A DNA stretch of 64,000 bases from Euphorbia lathyris (Eukaryota; Streptophyta; Magnoliopsida; Malpighiales; Euphorbiaceae), in assembly GCF_963576675.1 (NCBI RefSeq), contig NC_088914.1, positions 19,819,001 to 19,883,000 of the forward strand, given 5' to 3'. The position numbers and the translations under genes are program-made. A model generated the notes under the pieces. That model made no database searches and had not been told where the DNA came from. It worked only from the letters and a program-made list of their open reading frames with translations. Positions 33,889-45,040 of the stretch are shown here, piece after piece (the stretch's first letter is position 1; every line of letters starts with the position of its first letter).

Positions 33889-34985
33889 ATGGAGGAGAAC
33901 CAATCAAAGGACGATGAATATCAACGATTTTTGGATCAACTCGAGAAACAGACGGCTAATATAGCAGCTTCTTTCAGAGCCTGCATTGAAGGCTGTATCG
34001 AGGCCATCCAAGACGGAGTACTTCATCACAATACAAAGTTAGAAGCATTTCCCACACGCCCGACTCTTCCAAAAACGAAGATTCCTAACGGTGAGACGAC
34101 AATAGAAAGTCAAGAGGATGTAGACGATCCCTGTGACTATGATTCTAAGTCCATGCAAGAGGATGACACCGCTTTCAATGATCTTGATTCGGGGGGCATC
34201 CACGAAACTCCTATAGAAATTCAAGAAGAAGAAGGAGATGTTTTTAGGAGCTATGACTCAGAATCCAACGAAGTGGATGATGTCGTGTCTAGTGATCTGG
34301 ATTCGGGGGGCAGCATAGAGGAAGCAACTCAACAAGAACCCACTCTAGAAGTATTGCCCATATATGCAAATCCCCAAAGGTCAATGGGATTTTTATGGAG
34401 CCTCGACATGAACGCGAAGGAAGTTGTGCAAACCCAAGACAAGGATGAAGATGTATCTTATGACCTCAATTCAGGTTTCAGCCAGGAGGATGATGACCTA
34501 TCAGATACTCCGAACTCGGGGGGCATCCACGAAACTCCTATAGAAATTCAAGAAGAAGAACGAGATGTTTCTAGGAGCTATGACTCAGAATCCAACGAAG
34601 TGGATGATGTCATGTCTAGTGATCTTGATTCGGGGGTAGTAAAGAGGAAGCAATTCAGCAAGAACCCACTCTAGAAGTATTGCCCATAGATGCAAATCCC
34701 CAAAAGTCAATAGAATTTTTAGGGAGTCTTGACGTGAACCAGAAGACAGTTGTACAAGCCCAGAAAGAGGAGGAAAATATATCTCATAACCTCAATTCAG
34801 ATTTCAGTCAGGAGGGTGACGACCCATCAAGCACTTCTAACTCGGAGAGTATCCACGAAGGACCTGTAGAAATTCAAGAAGATGAGGAAGACGTTTCTTG
34901 GAGCTATGATTCAGAATCTAGTCAAGAGGATGAGGTATCCAACCCGGGGGCATCCAAATGGAAGAGGTGCAAGAATTTATTCTAG
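33889..34985 (+). pseudogene. E2 acidic repeat ORF (unknown function)
   Basis: ATG at 33889 starts MEENQSKDDEYQRFLDQLEK, a short helical N-terminus, then a strongly acidic S/D/E-rich protein built from repeats of about 108 residues. Each unit has GGIHETPIEIQEEE, YDSESNEVDD, SSDLDSGG, a linker with QQEPTLEVLPI, then NPQ(R/K)S and FSQE-type ends. The open frame stops at 34674, because a G run in the second unit is one base shorter than in the first (34625-34640); the next frame (34680-34985) resumes the repeat. An upstream frame in phase (33685-33882) may belong to it. It has no similarity to gag, pol or PMD that I can see. Selection is uncertain; repeats could be kept by slippage alone. Confidence 0.55.
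34194..34940 (+). repeat. Coding tandem repeat in E2, period about 325 bp
   Basis: Units start at 34194, 34518 and 34846 (gggcatccacgaaactccta, the same, and a diverged version). Spacings are 324 and 328 bp. The first two units are nearly identical over the first 117 bp, so the duplication is recent. Confidence 0.88.
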
Positions 34986-35515
34986 AAGAATCTCTCATTC
35001 TTATGAAGTCTTTAAAATCAGAAGATTTTATGAAAAGTTGTGATATCGAAGAAGAAGCGGCTTCAGAAACACAGGAAAACAAGGAAGATATTTTCTACGA
35101 TTCTAATTCGCAATTCAGTCATGATGAAGAAAACTTCTATGATCATGGTTTGGGGGACAATCAAGATCAAGAGATTAATCAAGAATCCACCCCAGAACTA
35201 CTTCTAATGATTCTTCCAACAACTCATGTTTTTCCAGAGCCTATGATCACTATGAAATTTGTTAACTCAAACAGGGGACCAAGTTTGCAGACCATGATTC
35301 TTCTTTTCGCCAGTCTACTTCAACTTTCCTACCATCCGGACAAGTCACGAGGAGGTTTCTACTTCTTAACCTTGTTTATTTATGTAGACTCTGGTTTACA
35401 ATTATACTTTATTATGCGGAAAGAAAGTCATAAAAATAAGATCATCGACATAGAAACTTGCATCCCTCTTGTAGAAATATTATTGGGCATCTTGTTATAT
35501 GAGGCTATAACATGA
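34958..35515 (+). pseudogene. E2 acidic ORF, C-terminal frame
   Basis: A third frame continues the acidic style (SETQENKEDIFYDSNSQFSH, ENFYDHGLGD), then changes to a hydrophobic tail (SLQTMILLFASLLQLSYHP and a later LILYFIM-type stretch), suggesting one or two membrane segments near the C-terminus. It ends at 35515. If joined to the preceding frames, the product would be acidic repeats followed by a membrane-like tail. This is inference; the sequence shows only separate frames. Confidence 0.4.
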
Positions 35516-36749
35516 TTTTGTACTTACAACATAGCCCATAAGACCATTCATGCCCAAAATAAGTTGGCGTTTTGCCAGCACCAAATTAAAAAAAATAATA
35601 ATAAAAAAAAATCAGTCAAATTCATATCTTCCAATAATTTTTTCTCCACTTCTATTCTATATAATTGGCATCTGATCATTCAAATATATTAGTTTAAGTC
35701 TAATACGCGATTCAAAATCATTGATTTTGATTAATTTTACTCATCCCATAATCTGCCATTGTCATCTTCTTCATTTGCTTCGAGTTCAAACTCACAAATC
35801 AAAACACTCAATTATTACCCTTTCTAAATCGTATTTTCAATCTGTTAGTTGATCCCAATTAATTAAAATACCCAGAACCAAGCTTTTGGTAATTATTGAT
35901 CTCAAAATCATAATTTCCATCAAACAACTGTTCTGGTTAGTCTTTTTTTTCAAAATTAATTTCGGCCGCCATAAGCCACATTTTTCTTCAAAACCAATCT
36001 CGATCTCTTCGTTCATATCCAAATTATAACTCTCAACTTTTTTTTTGTTCAAAACGATTTCCTATAACCTCAATTTTCTCACTCAAAATCACCCTATTGT
36101 CATTTGATTTTTCTTACATCAGATAACTTGTGTATTTATTTTTCAATTAATTGGCAAAATTACATTTGAGTCCTTCAAATTTTAAAACGATTCCGACACG
36201 TCCAATTCAACAAATTTCAGTCTGATTATTCTAGAAGTCCATTTAGCTTAGATAAATATTATACACTCCTCAATTCAAGGCAATCGTGTCCAAATTAATT
36301 TTCATCGTCATCATAGCTTCAATTTATTTTTTCATTAACCTGGAATCCTTCAAGCCATTTCCATATCATTTTCAGAAGCAATCTCTGATTCTAAAGTATC
36401 AATTATCTCAGAACCAAGCTTTTGGTATTTATTTGATTTGAATCAAATTTAATCCCATCAAACAACTGTTCTGAACAACTGTTTTGATCTCAAACCATTC
36501 ATCGGTCACGAGGTCAAGTTTGTTATTATTTATTTATTTTTGCACAATCATCTCCATTAATTTCGTCGTACATATTGTTTTGTAATTTTCCTGCTTTATT
36601 TCTCACATTTTCAAAAAAAAAAAAAAATCCATGAGCTTAAACGAGGCTCTTATATAAAAAAAACGAAGCAAAATAAAAAAAAAATGTTCAAAAAATCCTA
36701 AATACATTCTTTTGTGTACAAATTTTCAATCCTAGTCAATTTATACACA
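35516..36749 (+). other. E2 3' untranslated region
   Basis: AT-rich, no gene. It contains a diverged direct repeat around agaaccaagcttttggtaatt (about 35875-35930 and 36410-36480), with caaacaactgttctg after each copy, then A-rich tracts before the PPT. Confidence 0.55.
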
Positions 36750-36765
36750 AAAGAGGGGGGCAATT
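36750..36765 (+). promoter_or_regulatory. E2 polypurine tract
   Basis: aaaagaggggggcaat directly before the 3' LTR TGTTGG; same as E1. Confidence 0.9.
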
Positions 36766-37954
36766 GTTGGCCCAAAATAAATAAATTTTATTTTTATGTA
36801 TATAGAAAGCTTGGGTTTAATTTTAGGGTATAGTTTATATTTTTTCTAGAAAAATAACAATGATGAATGGAAAATAAAAATAAATAAATAAATATATATA
36901 TATATATATATATGTAAACTAACCTCCAGCTCGGCGAGCTGGAAGTCAGCACGGCAAACGAGAGATCAGTCCTCGCCCGAAGCCCGTTTCGGTCCACCCG
37001 ACTTCTCCAAACGCACCCGAACACAACCACGAGCTAACCTACTAAGCCTAGCCCATCCCCACATCTAGGCCCAAGCCTTAAAATTCTCTCTAACCACAAG
37101 GTAGTGGGGTGATGTGGCATGGAAGTTAGTGGTAGTTAGTGGTAGTTGGAGGAAGTTGAGAAAGTTGATGATGTGGCAAGGTAGTGGGCAAGGTTAGAGA
37201 GAAAAATAAGGGTTAGTTGATAATTAATTACCAAAATGCCACTCCAAAAAACTATAAATAGACCCTCTCACTCTCATATAAACACACACTCAACACAACA
37301 AAAACCTCTTCCTAAAGGTTCTTTCCAATGCTCTCCTTTTAAATTCTTAGTTCTTAAGTTCTTTGTTTTTGTTCTTCAAGTTCTTTGTTTTAATTCATTC
37401 TTTTAGCTTCCTTTAGCTTTAATCCAAGTTCCAATAGCCTCTTTCCAAGTTTTTCAATTCAATTTAGCATTCCTAAGCCTTTAATTTGCTCAATCCCTAG
37501 CTAGAATTCTGTTTTCAAATTAATTTTCCAGATTCGTCCAAGTATTTTCAAAGCCCGATTTCGTCCATTTAAATTCATTTTTTGCTTTCGATCCCTTCAA
37601 CAAAGTTGTTCCTGACGTCTTGAATTTCAATCTAGTATATTTATTTTCCCAATTACGTGCTCAGAAACTATAGTTACAAGCCAATCTTTACAGCTCAAAT
37701 TCTTTTAGATATTCTGTTTCCAGAATTTTCCAGATTCGTCCAATTGTTTTCAAAGCTCAATTTCGTCCATTTAGATTCCGTTTTAGCCTTCGATCCCTTA
37801 TAGAAGTTTGTTCCTGACCTCCTAAAGTTAAATTTAGCCTATTTACTCGTCCAATTCCGTGTTCTTAAGCACTCGAACGAGCCCACCAAAGTCAACGGTT
37901 AAATCTGCCCCATTTTCCTACCACACGTTTTGACATTGCCAAGATCGTACACCA
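36766..37954 (+). repeat. E2 3' LTR, truncated
   Basis: Matches the 5' LTR up to gatcgtacacca (left LTR position 32334) and lacks the last 564 bp. It includes the palindrome at 36926-36942 and TATA at 37253-37260. Relative to the 5' LTR it has a few small indels in AT tracts and a short gtggtagttag duplication near 37130. Confidence 0.9.
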
Positions 37955-37980
37955 AAGTCAACGGTTAAATCTGCCCCATT
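37884..37980. repeat. 31-bp duplication at the broken end of E2
   Basis: 37884-37914 (caccaaagtcaacggttaaa and 11 more bases) is repeated exactly at 37950-37980. The jump uses the shared word cacca. Copia gag sequence starts immediately after. This looks like templated filler at a repaired double-strand break. Confidence 0.9.
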
Positions 37981-38591
37981 CACAACCAGAACATTTGATT
38001 GTGATGTAGAGGCTCTATGCACCCTACTCACCTCTTCATTTAAAATTTCACTTTTGACAAACTCAATGCTAGTTTTGCCATATGGTGTGGAATTTGAAAG
38101 TGAAATTCTTAGTCTCCCACGGTTCCAAAAACGAAGCCAAAATCAGCAGAGGAGTTAGTTTATTTTCAATTTCGAGCCCTATACTAAACAACTGATCCAC
38201 GATCCATTGGAACTCCTTTAAGTGATCCGCCAGAGAATTACTTCTCGATATTTGATTTGAACCAATTTAATCAAATACAATTGGCTTGTGTTGCCAGCTT
38301 TAAAAGGTGTACAATTCGTCGAGTTTATCCACAATGTTCATGCATGAGTTTCGTTAGAGATACGGTTGTATACATTGTCTTCGACAAACTATTGGATAAA
38401 ATTACAAACTTGCTCATGCTTGAGTCTCCAATCCACATCCGTCTTACCTTCGAGTTTACTCAAGCAGTGACATATGCGTCTTCATCACATACAAGAGATT
38501 CTTCATTTTTCTTCTCCATAATAACTTACCATTTGACTGACCGTTTTGCTTGTCGACCCAGCCTTCATATTGACTTGACTCTGATACTAGT
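37981..38591 (-). pseudogene. Copia element 1: gag fragment and PBS
   Basis: Minus-strand reading gives a decayed copia gag (SLSKTMYTTVSLTKLMHE; SIGLEIENKLTPLLILASF; WETKNFTFKFHTIWQN) with several stops. At 38578-38591 the plus strand gactctgatactag is the inverse of a TGGTATCAGAG-like PBS, placing the element's 5' LTR to the right. Only the first bases of that LTR (TGTTGG at 38592) remain before another copia fragment begins. Confidence 0.7.
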
Positions 38592-38616
38592 TGTTGGAAA
38601 AATAACAATACAAATA

Positions 38617-39790
38617 TAAGATAATTATTTTGGGGTATTTCTGAAAAATGCCTAGTGCTACTAATTGGACGACAAGTGATTTGAAAAGAACTTTGTCGCG
38701 GACAAAATAGAAATGAATCTCCAAATGTTTGTTGGAGTTATGAAATATTGGATTGCCGGTAAGATAAACTGCACTCAAATTATCACACCATAAAATTAGG
38801 ACAAACCGAACATAAAAGCCAATCTCTTCCATAAGCATTTGGACCTAGCTTAATTCAGCCGTAGTAGAAGTAATGTATCGATACTCTACATCAATGCAGG
38901 AATGGGAAACTGTTCATTGTTTGTGCGAAGATCATGATAGAAGAACAGTGTTTGAAAAATATGACATGCCTACTAGTTGATTTTCGATCATCCTGGTCAC
39001 CTCTCTAATTAGCATAAGAGAAACAATGTAATTGACCAAATTGCCCTCCATTGTGCAACTGAATACCATAGGATAGAGTACAGTTCAATCATCTCAAAAT
39101 ACGTTTAACGGCCATCCAGTGCGACTCACGAAGAGCATGCATATACCAAGGCACTTTATTGACTGCAAAAGATATACCAGGTCGTGTAAATGTGAGATAA
39201 CTGTTGACTACCAACGATTCTTAGATAGCGACTGGGATTACTTAACAATGGGTCGTCATCTGTGCACAACTTCTCGGTCGGGTTAATAGTACTAGAAATG
39301 GGCTTACTATTTCCCATATGCCATTTATCCATAATAAAATTGCAATATTTGGACTGATGCAAGAACAATCCCCCTATGTCTAATCAACTTCGATGCCAAT
39401 GAATTAGTGAACACGCCCATATTTCGTATGGAAACATTTGATTTGAGAAACTGAACCAATTTCTGAATCAATCTTATATTGTTTCCCGTCATCATCGACA
39501 TAAATTACGCAAACTAAGGGAATCAGACCATGACGAAGATAATATAGGGAGCTATCTTTTTTTTAATTTTGGAACCCAAAACATGCCAATTTGGAAGTTA
39601 ATTTTTTATGCCGCATACGAGAAGATTGTTTCAGGCCATAGATTGATTTATGAAGTTTAAACACATAAGTAGGGCGAGTGGGATCAACAAGCAATTAATT
39701 TCCCAAATAAATCAACGATAAATTTTACACTACTCCGAGAGTAATACTTTCGACTAATCAAAATCGTTTTGAATACCACTATATGGGCAT
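38617..39790 (-). pseudogene. Copia element 2: RT and RNase H fragment
   Basis: A minus-strand Ty1/copia pol 3' part. RT pieces: an LHKSIYGLKQSSR-like stretch near 39640-39690, IYVDDD near 39500, and GGLFLHQSKYCNFIMDKWHM near 39340. RNase H pieces: a TAELSWVQMLMEEIGF stretch near 38840, LWCDNLSAVYLTGNPIFHN and HLEIHFYFVRDKV near 38700. Frames are broken repeatedly. The order is right for copia (RT then RNase H at the C-terminus). No LTR of its own is seen on the left; it abuts the LTR stub of copia element 1. Confidence 0.8.
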
Positions 39791-40140
39791 GATTGGGCGA
39801 AATAAAAAAAAATATATATACATGTTATGAATTGATTGATCGAGAGTATTACTACAGGAGTATCCTAAAATTAAATTCTATTCAAACTATACGACTCAAT
39901 TCAACAAGGACTCAAATGTGGAGTTGTAGTAGTTTGAATTCGTCTGGACTGTTATTAGCCAAAATAACTAGTTCTAATCTATTACGGATTGCTGGTTCCA
40001 TTAGTAATCTTAGTCTATTACGGACTACTAGTCTAAGACGAATGCTAGTCTATTACGGACTATATATACTTATCATGATTGATGCTCATCCGGCTGTAAT
40101 TGCCTTACGACTAGGTTATGTGTTCTCTAAATAAGAAGTG
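39791..40140. repeat. Possible LTR fragment with triplicated motif
   Basis: The word (a/g)tctattacgga(c/t)t occurs at about 39977, 40012 and 40049, with tatatata-like sequence just after the last copy. Repeats upstream of a TATA-like word are common in plant LTRs. The open frame through here has no domain. Confidence 0.35.
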
Positions 40141-41534
40141 TGCTCTATTTTCAAATATTAATTACCACTTGGTTATCCCGGTTACTCGTTACAAGTTCAA
40201 ACAAAGACACAGATTATTTTTTTAAACCTATATCAAATTTAAAGAAATCTAAGATTTAGTCCTGTTCTTTATTACTTAATTTCTGTAACAATCAGTTCAA
40301 TTCAGTTCAGTTCATTAATAATTAGTTCAATTCAGTCCAGTTCAGCAATTTATCATTATTTATTATAATTATAATTATTTATATATAATTTATTATCATT
40401 ATTATTATTATTTATCTATAATTTATTATTATTTATTATTATTATTTATTTATTTATAGTTTATCATTATCTATAAATTAGATAAAAGTAACGAAATGAT
40501 AGTTTATTAAAGTATATATTGTTTATTAAATTGTATGCATCCATGTTTGAAAATTAGGAATTGTATCCATATTATGAATTATTTCTCTAATTTACCCAAT
40601 TTATCAATGTTAGGGATAAAATTGCACCATTTTGGACGTTATGGGTAAAATTACTCTTGATCCAAAACTTTAGGGGTATTTTTGCATCTTAACCTTTAAT
40701 TGTAATAAAAAGTTAAGGGTTTATATTAATATGAAAATTTGTATTTAATTTCATAGGCTTTAAATTATATGTAAATTTGTGTTTGTATGTAATTTGTATT
40801 TTTAATTTAAATTAGACTCATTTTTATTTAATTTTATAGGCTTTTATCGAGCCAAGATTTTATCAAACCGAGCTTTTATTTGATATTCAATTTAGTTTTA
40901 TCTTTAATAATATATTTATTTATTATTATTATAAGCTTATTAATGTCCAATATTATCATTAAAATTATTTTAAAGTCTAATATAATCATTATTGTTAAGT
41001 TCGGTTAAGTTCGGTAGCATTTAGTTAAGTTCAGTAGCATTTAGTTAAATTTAGTTCAGTTCAGTATTCAGTATTCAGTAGCATTTAGTTACATTCAGTT
41101 CAGTATTCAGTAGCATTCAGTTCAAATACAAATCAAATACAAAATATCTCTAAAACGTTTATAATTTCAAGTTCTTTACCATTTTTAAGTAGGTTTTTAT
41201 CCAATAAAGTTACTAAATTAATAAATTTGCGTCAATAAAGTTACCGTGGCCGGATTCGACGATTTGAATTACCAGAAATCTCATGTGCTTCCTATGTCAA
41301 CAACATGATACATCTAACATGTGTCGTCATATGACAACAGATGGTAGACATTTAATAATTAAAAAATTTAGTTTTTCGAAATATATAATCCGTAACTCGT
41401 ATCTTAAATTAATTCAGTTCATTCAGACATATCGTAAAGCGTTATTGGTATGATATGATAACCATGACAGTTTTTCCATGATTTAGGTCATTAGATCCTG
41501 CTGTAATAACTTTATTGATACGAATTTACTATTT
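40141..41534. other. AT-rich spacer with TTCAG minisatellite words
   Basis: No gene. agttcaattcagttcag-type repeats lie at about 40290-40345, with ttattattattta runs at 40350-40470. A denser set of gttcagtattcagtagcatt repeats occurs at about 40995-41125, in the same orientation. The two repeat clusters could be subterminal repeats of one decayed foldback element, but ends are not clear. Confidence 0.4.
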
Positions 41535-41537
41535 TAA

Positions 41538-42722
41538 GAGCATCTCCAATAGCCTCTTAAATTGGCTCTTAAGTTAAAATTTGAGGAGGGAGAATAAAAA
41601 ATAAGCTCCAACATCCTCTTAAATTGGCTCTTAAGTTAAAATTTGAGGAAGGAGAATAAAAAATAAGCTCCAACAGCCTCTTAGTGGCTCCTCAAATCAC
41701 TAAGGCCTTGATTGGATGGGGGGTTTAGGAGGGTAAATAAAGGAAGGGAAGGGAAGGGAGAGGAAGGGGAAGGAAGGGGAAGGGAAGCACTAACCTTATC
41801 CTTGTTTGGTTGGATGGTAAGGGTTTATAAAGGTTTGTACCTTTCCCTTGTTTGGAATGGAGGGTTTATAAGGGAATGAAAAATTATAAAGTGACTAAAA
41901 TGTCCCACTCAATTAATTATGTATATTAGGTACTTCCCATATAATTAAATCATATTATAAACCAGCTTTTTTTTTGGGTTCAATGATCGAAGCTTGCTTC
42001 AATGGAAATATACATAATTACTTCTTTTTTTGCTCTAATTTTTTTGCCAATTTTACTTTTCTCGATATTCGATCTTCGATTTTCTCGTGCTGCTTGGTTT
42101 CAATTTGAAGCAGTTAGTGAGTTAACAGAAAATGCAGATTTTATACTAACATGAATGGATCTCGGTGGCCGCCGGCAGAAGAAGCGGCGGCGGCGGAGCT
42201 GTTGAAGTACAATGATTGATGGAAGCATTGTTGTTGGGGATAATGGGTGAAGGTGTGGGAATGTTTGGGGCTAGAATCGTAATAATGGAAGATGTGGGGG
42301 TAGTTTTGTCATTTTGAATTTGTTACAAGAATATTCGAAAAGAAGGATGTACTGTTTGTTTTTATGGGCAGCTACAGAAGCTACTTCCAATTATTTTTTA
42401 ACTAATATATGAAAATAATATATACTGGACCCCACCCATTAGTATAGGTAAATTTTTAACAAGGGTAATAATGGAAAATGAAATTTATAGGAGGGTTTGA
42501 AAATTGAAACAAATATACACAAATCAAACCCTTCAAAACCCTTCCCAAACCCTTCAAAACCCTTACCCTTCTAAATTTATATCCTCCAAACAAGGGTTTG
42601 TGGAAACCCTCTCAAACCCTTCCCTTACTAACCTTCTTAAACCCCCATCCAATCAAACCATAAGAATCTCTCCATCCTCTCTATTAATAGAGAGTCTCTC
42701 TCCACCTTTGTTGAAGATGCTC
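41538..42722. mobile_element. Harbinger-type MITE interrupted by a second MITE
   Basis: Related to 22690-23069, with ends GAGCATCTCCAATAGCC / GAAGATGCTC and TAA target duplications at 41535-41537 and 42723-42725. Its left half carries a tandem duplication of about 64 bp (ctcttaaattggctcttaag in both copies, 41556-41685). It is interrupted at 41704-42660 by another element. Confidence 0.85.
41704..42660. mobile_element. Nested 957-bp Harbinger-like element
   Basis: Inverted ends GGCCTTGATTGGATGGGGGG and CCCCCATCCAATCAAACCA, flanked by TAA (41701-41703 and 42661-42663). The interior has purine-rich repeats (gaagggaaggg) at the left and their pyrimidine inverse (cccttccc, aacccttcaaa) at the right. 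No transposase is recognisable. Confidence 0.85.
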
Positions 42723-42725
42723 TAA

Positions 42726-43224
42726 CAACTTTATTAAATAAAAAAAACACTTTAATGAATATTGGCGCACAAAACCCCTATTTTAATAACTATATAAACT
42801 TTGTTCCCGAATTGAAAACCTAGTATTTGTTATTTTTAAAAAACGGAACAAAGCTTGGAATGTTGCAGAAGAGTCAAAGCCTTCAAATAAGGGAGAATTG
42901 AGAGTACCCCACACCACACCACAAATTCATATTATATATCTTTAAGAGGTCAAAGTACATGCAATAAAACCACATGTAGGAAAGAGACTACAAAATAACA
43001 TAAATAAATAAAATCCCCAAGTCACTGCAATTTTTTTGTTGAACACTATAAACAACATGCAAGAAACTCATAGATTCAAACTTCTACTTCTAAATTATAA
43101 ATTTTTAATTACTTATATTGGAATCTACTATTTTTTTCTATATGAAATAATTATCCTTCTAAAAAAATATGAAATTTTTTTATATTAAATTTTTGAATTA
43201 AAAATATTTTAAAACTTTTGTTTA
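42726..43224. other. AT-rich spacer
   Basis: Nothing recognised. Confidence 0.5.
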
Positions 43225-43361
43225 TTTTTTTTTTTTTTGAGTGAAACTGAGTTTCAAGGAGGGAAGGAAGAAGGTTAATCCCAACTAAGTTGGCACCAAC
43301 CAAGCAATCAAACCCTAACCAAGAAACGAAAAAACTTTATTAAAAAGAAAAAAAGAAAAAT

Positions 43362-43754
43362 TCAATACAATGAAGGTAAATGCCTACTTAACAAAGCGAA
43401 AATACTCTGTCCTATTTGCATCTCTAAACACAGTATTAGAGCAAAAGTAAGGAAAAGAGTTCCACCAACAGTCAGAGGTAGATGTGACAGCAAACTTGGA
43501 AGACAATCTGCAACTGCCTTCCCCTCCCTAAACACATGAGAAATTTGAACTGCACGAGTACGAATAATGTCAAGACAAATCAACCAATCCGAAAGAAGGT
43601 TCCAATGAACATTTCTCGATCTCGATTTCAGTAACTTAATCGCATAGATTGAGTCACTCTCAACGCACAAAGGAAACCAATTCCGCTCAGCTGCTTTGAG
43701 GATAACAATGATTATCGCTTTCAACTCAGCTATGAAAGCTTGTTGTTGTCCCAA
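43362..43754 (-). pseudogene. LINE ORF2: RNase H
   Basis: Continuation of the RNase H: AFIAELKAIIIVILKAAERN with the glutamate, LCVESDSIYAIKLLKSRS with the aspartate, and ISHVFREGKAVADCLPSL near the end. It is shifted relative to the upstream frame by an indel near 43760. The stop is at 43362, 120 bp before the tail. Confidence 0.8.
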
Positions 43755-43771
43755 AGGATGCGCAAAACAAG

Positions 43772-44470
43772 CTAAAGGAAAACCACGTCAAGTCCGAAAA
43801 TTCCGCCGGCGCCCACTCCTGTCAAGCCTGCTGCCCCGTCGGTGTTAACTTTAATCCACCGCTGAGGAGGGAGCTGCCATTTTAGAGAGAAAACAGTAAG
43901 AACCGGCCGGGCAATGCCATTGACTCCGAAATTGTCCAGGATTTTGTTATCAAGAACGGTATTGTGCATATATCCCTTCATCCCAATGCTAGCCTCCTTC
44001 ACACAATTCCAAATAGTCTTCAATGTGAGAATAATAGAAGGTTTAACATCATTAAAGACGCTATCATTTCTAACCTTCCAAAGAGTCCAGAAACTGCTAA
44101 TAATGGCCGAATTCCATAATCGAAAAATTTGACTGCTGGAATTTGCTAGGTCTGTCGAAATAATTAAAATTTTAATAGTCGAGGTGCAATTAACAGAGGT
44201 CCCAAAAGCATCCCCGATACTCCGCCAAACCTGTGAAGAAAACGGGCAATGAAGAAAAATATGAGCGATAGATTCCTCACTCCTTTCGCATAGAGGGCAA
44301 CGCGAAGCTATTATGAGACCTTTTTCGCGTAATAAATCCATGGTGATAAGCTTCCCTAAGATCGCCTTCCAACAAACAATAGATCTTGAAGGTGGCAAAA
44401 ATTCTTTCCAAAGGAAACGCGTCCAATCAACTGAACGGGAAGGACGGATGATAGACATAGCAGATTTCAC
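43772..44470 (-). pseudogene. LINE ORF2: zinc-binding RVT region and RNase H start
   Basis: WKAILGKLITMDLLREKG followed by CPLCERSEESIAHIFLHC gives the C-x2-C...H-x4-C zinc-binding pattern of the zf-RVT domain, then VWRSIGDAFG. Near the end, RWIKVNTDGAAG is the start of RNase H with its first aspartate. The frame is lost at VVFL (43772) and continues in another frame at 43754. Confidence 0.8.
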
Positions 44471-44522
44471 CGTAAAAATCCCATTTGAGCTCGGTTTCCA
44501 GGCGCAGACATCGTCTTCCTAA

Positions 44523-45024
44523 CTACCAATGCGAACCTGGTGAATAGAGAGTGATATTGGCGTTGACCGGCAGGTTAGGTCTCCAAGCACCATCAACAAT
44601 AAAATCTGAGACCTTGTCCTTCAAAACATTTTGCGCAGAGAGAGGAATTTGCAATTGAGTGGCAATATTAGGGACAATCCAAATTATCAGTTCAGAAACA
44701 AAGTCTGGAATTGACACCGATGCTCCAAAAAATATTATTCCGTACAACAATGAGACTGAAACAAAGAGAAACCCCAATGGAAGAGCCGCTAGTGATTTTT
44801 TTAGGAAAAATGTTTCGAGTAAAAAGCCGACCTCTTAACAGTTTAGGAATCAAGTTGTCCTCATGAAGAACCTGCCAAGATAATTTATGGAGTATAGCCG
44901 TATTGACGTCGGCAATATTAGGGACATTTAAACCGCCGGCAGATCGAGGAGTGCAAACCGTACTCCAAGCAACCGAGATAATCTTTTTAGAATGAATATC
45001 CCCGGACCACAAGAAATTCTGCAT
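44523..45024 (-). pseudogene. LINE ORF2: RT C-terminal region
   Basis: MQNFLWSGDIHSKKIISVAW and GGLNVPNIADVNTAILHKLS are the conserved segment downstream of RT in plant LINEs. A second frame supplies the following part (KDKVSDFIVDGAWRPNL). A frame change lies within about 44690-44780. Confidence 0.75.
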
Positions 45025-45040
45025 AGCCTGATTAATTCTC

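Larger units (their letters stand above)
31158..37980 (+). mobile_element. E2: non-autonomous LTR retrotransposon related to E1
   Basis: A plus-strand element with a 5' LTR 31158-32898, PBS 32904-32921, a 3.9-kb interior, PPT 36750-36765 and a 3' LTR that is cut off after 37954. LTR termini (TGTTGG...GCTAACA), TATA position, PBS and PPT match E1 in reverse orientation, so it is the same or a sister family. The interior has no gag, RT or integrase; it has Cys/His/Tyr-rich and acidic repeat ORFs instead. It inserted into copia element 1. The right target duplication was lost with the LTR end. It would need E1-like proteins in trans. Confidence 0.85.
43225..45040 (-). mobile_element. 5'-truncated LINE
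   Basis: Minus-strand LINE ending in a T14 run on the plus strand (43225-43238, its poly-A). Protein domains in transcript order: RT C-terminus, zinc-binding RVT region, RNase H. The 5' end stops abruptly near 45040 in the RT C-terminal part, the usual result of incomplete reverse transcription. No convincing target duplication was found by eye. Confidence 0.82.

Noticed and set aside
38257..38619. Plus-strand frame of 120 residues
   Set aside because: Antisense of decayed copia gag and its PBS.
39793..40134. Plus-strand frame of 113 residues
   Set aside because: Built from repeated tctattacggact words. No domain.
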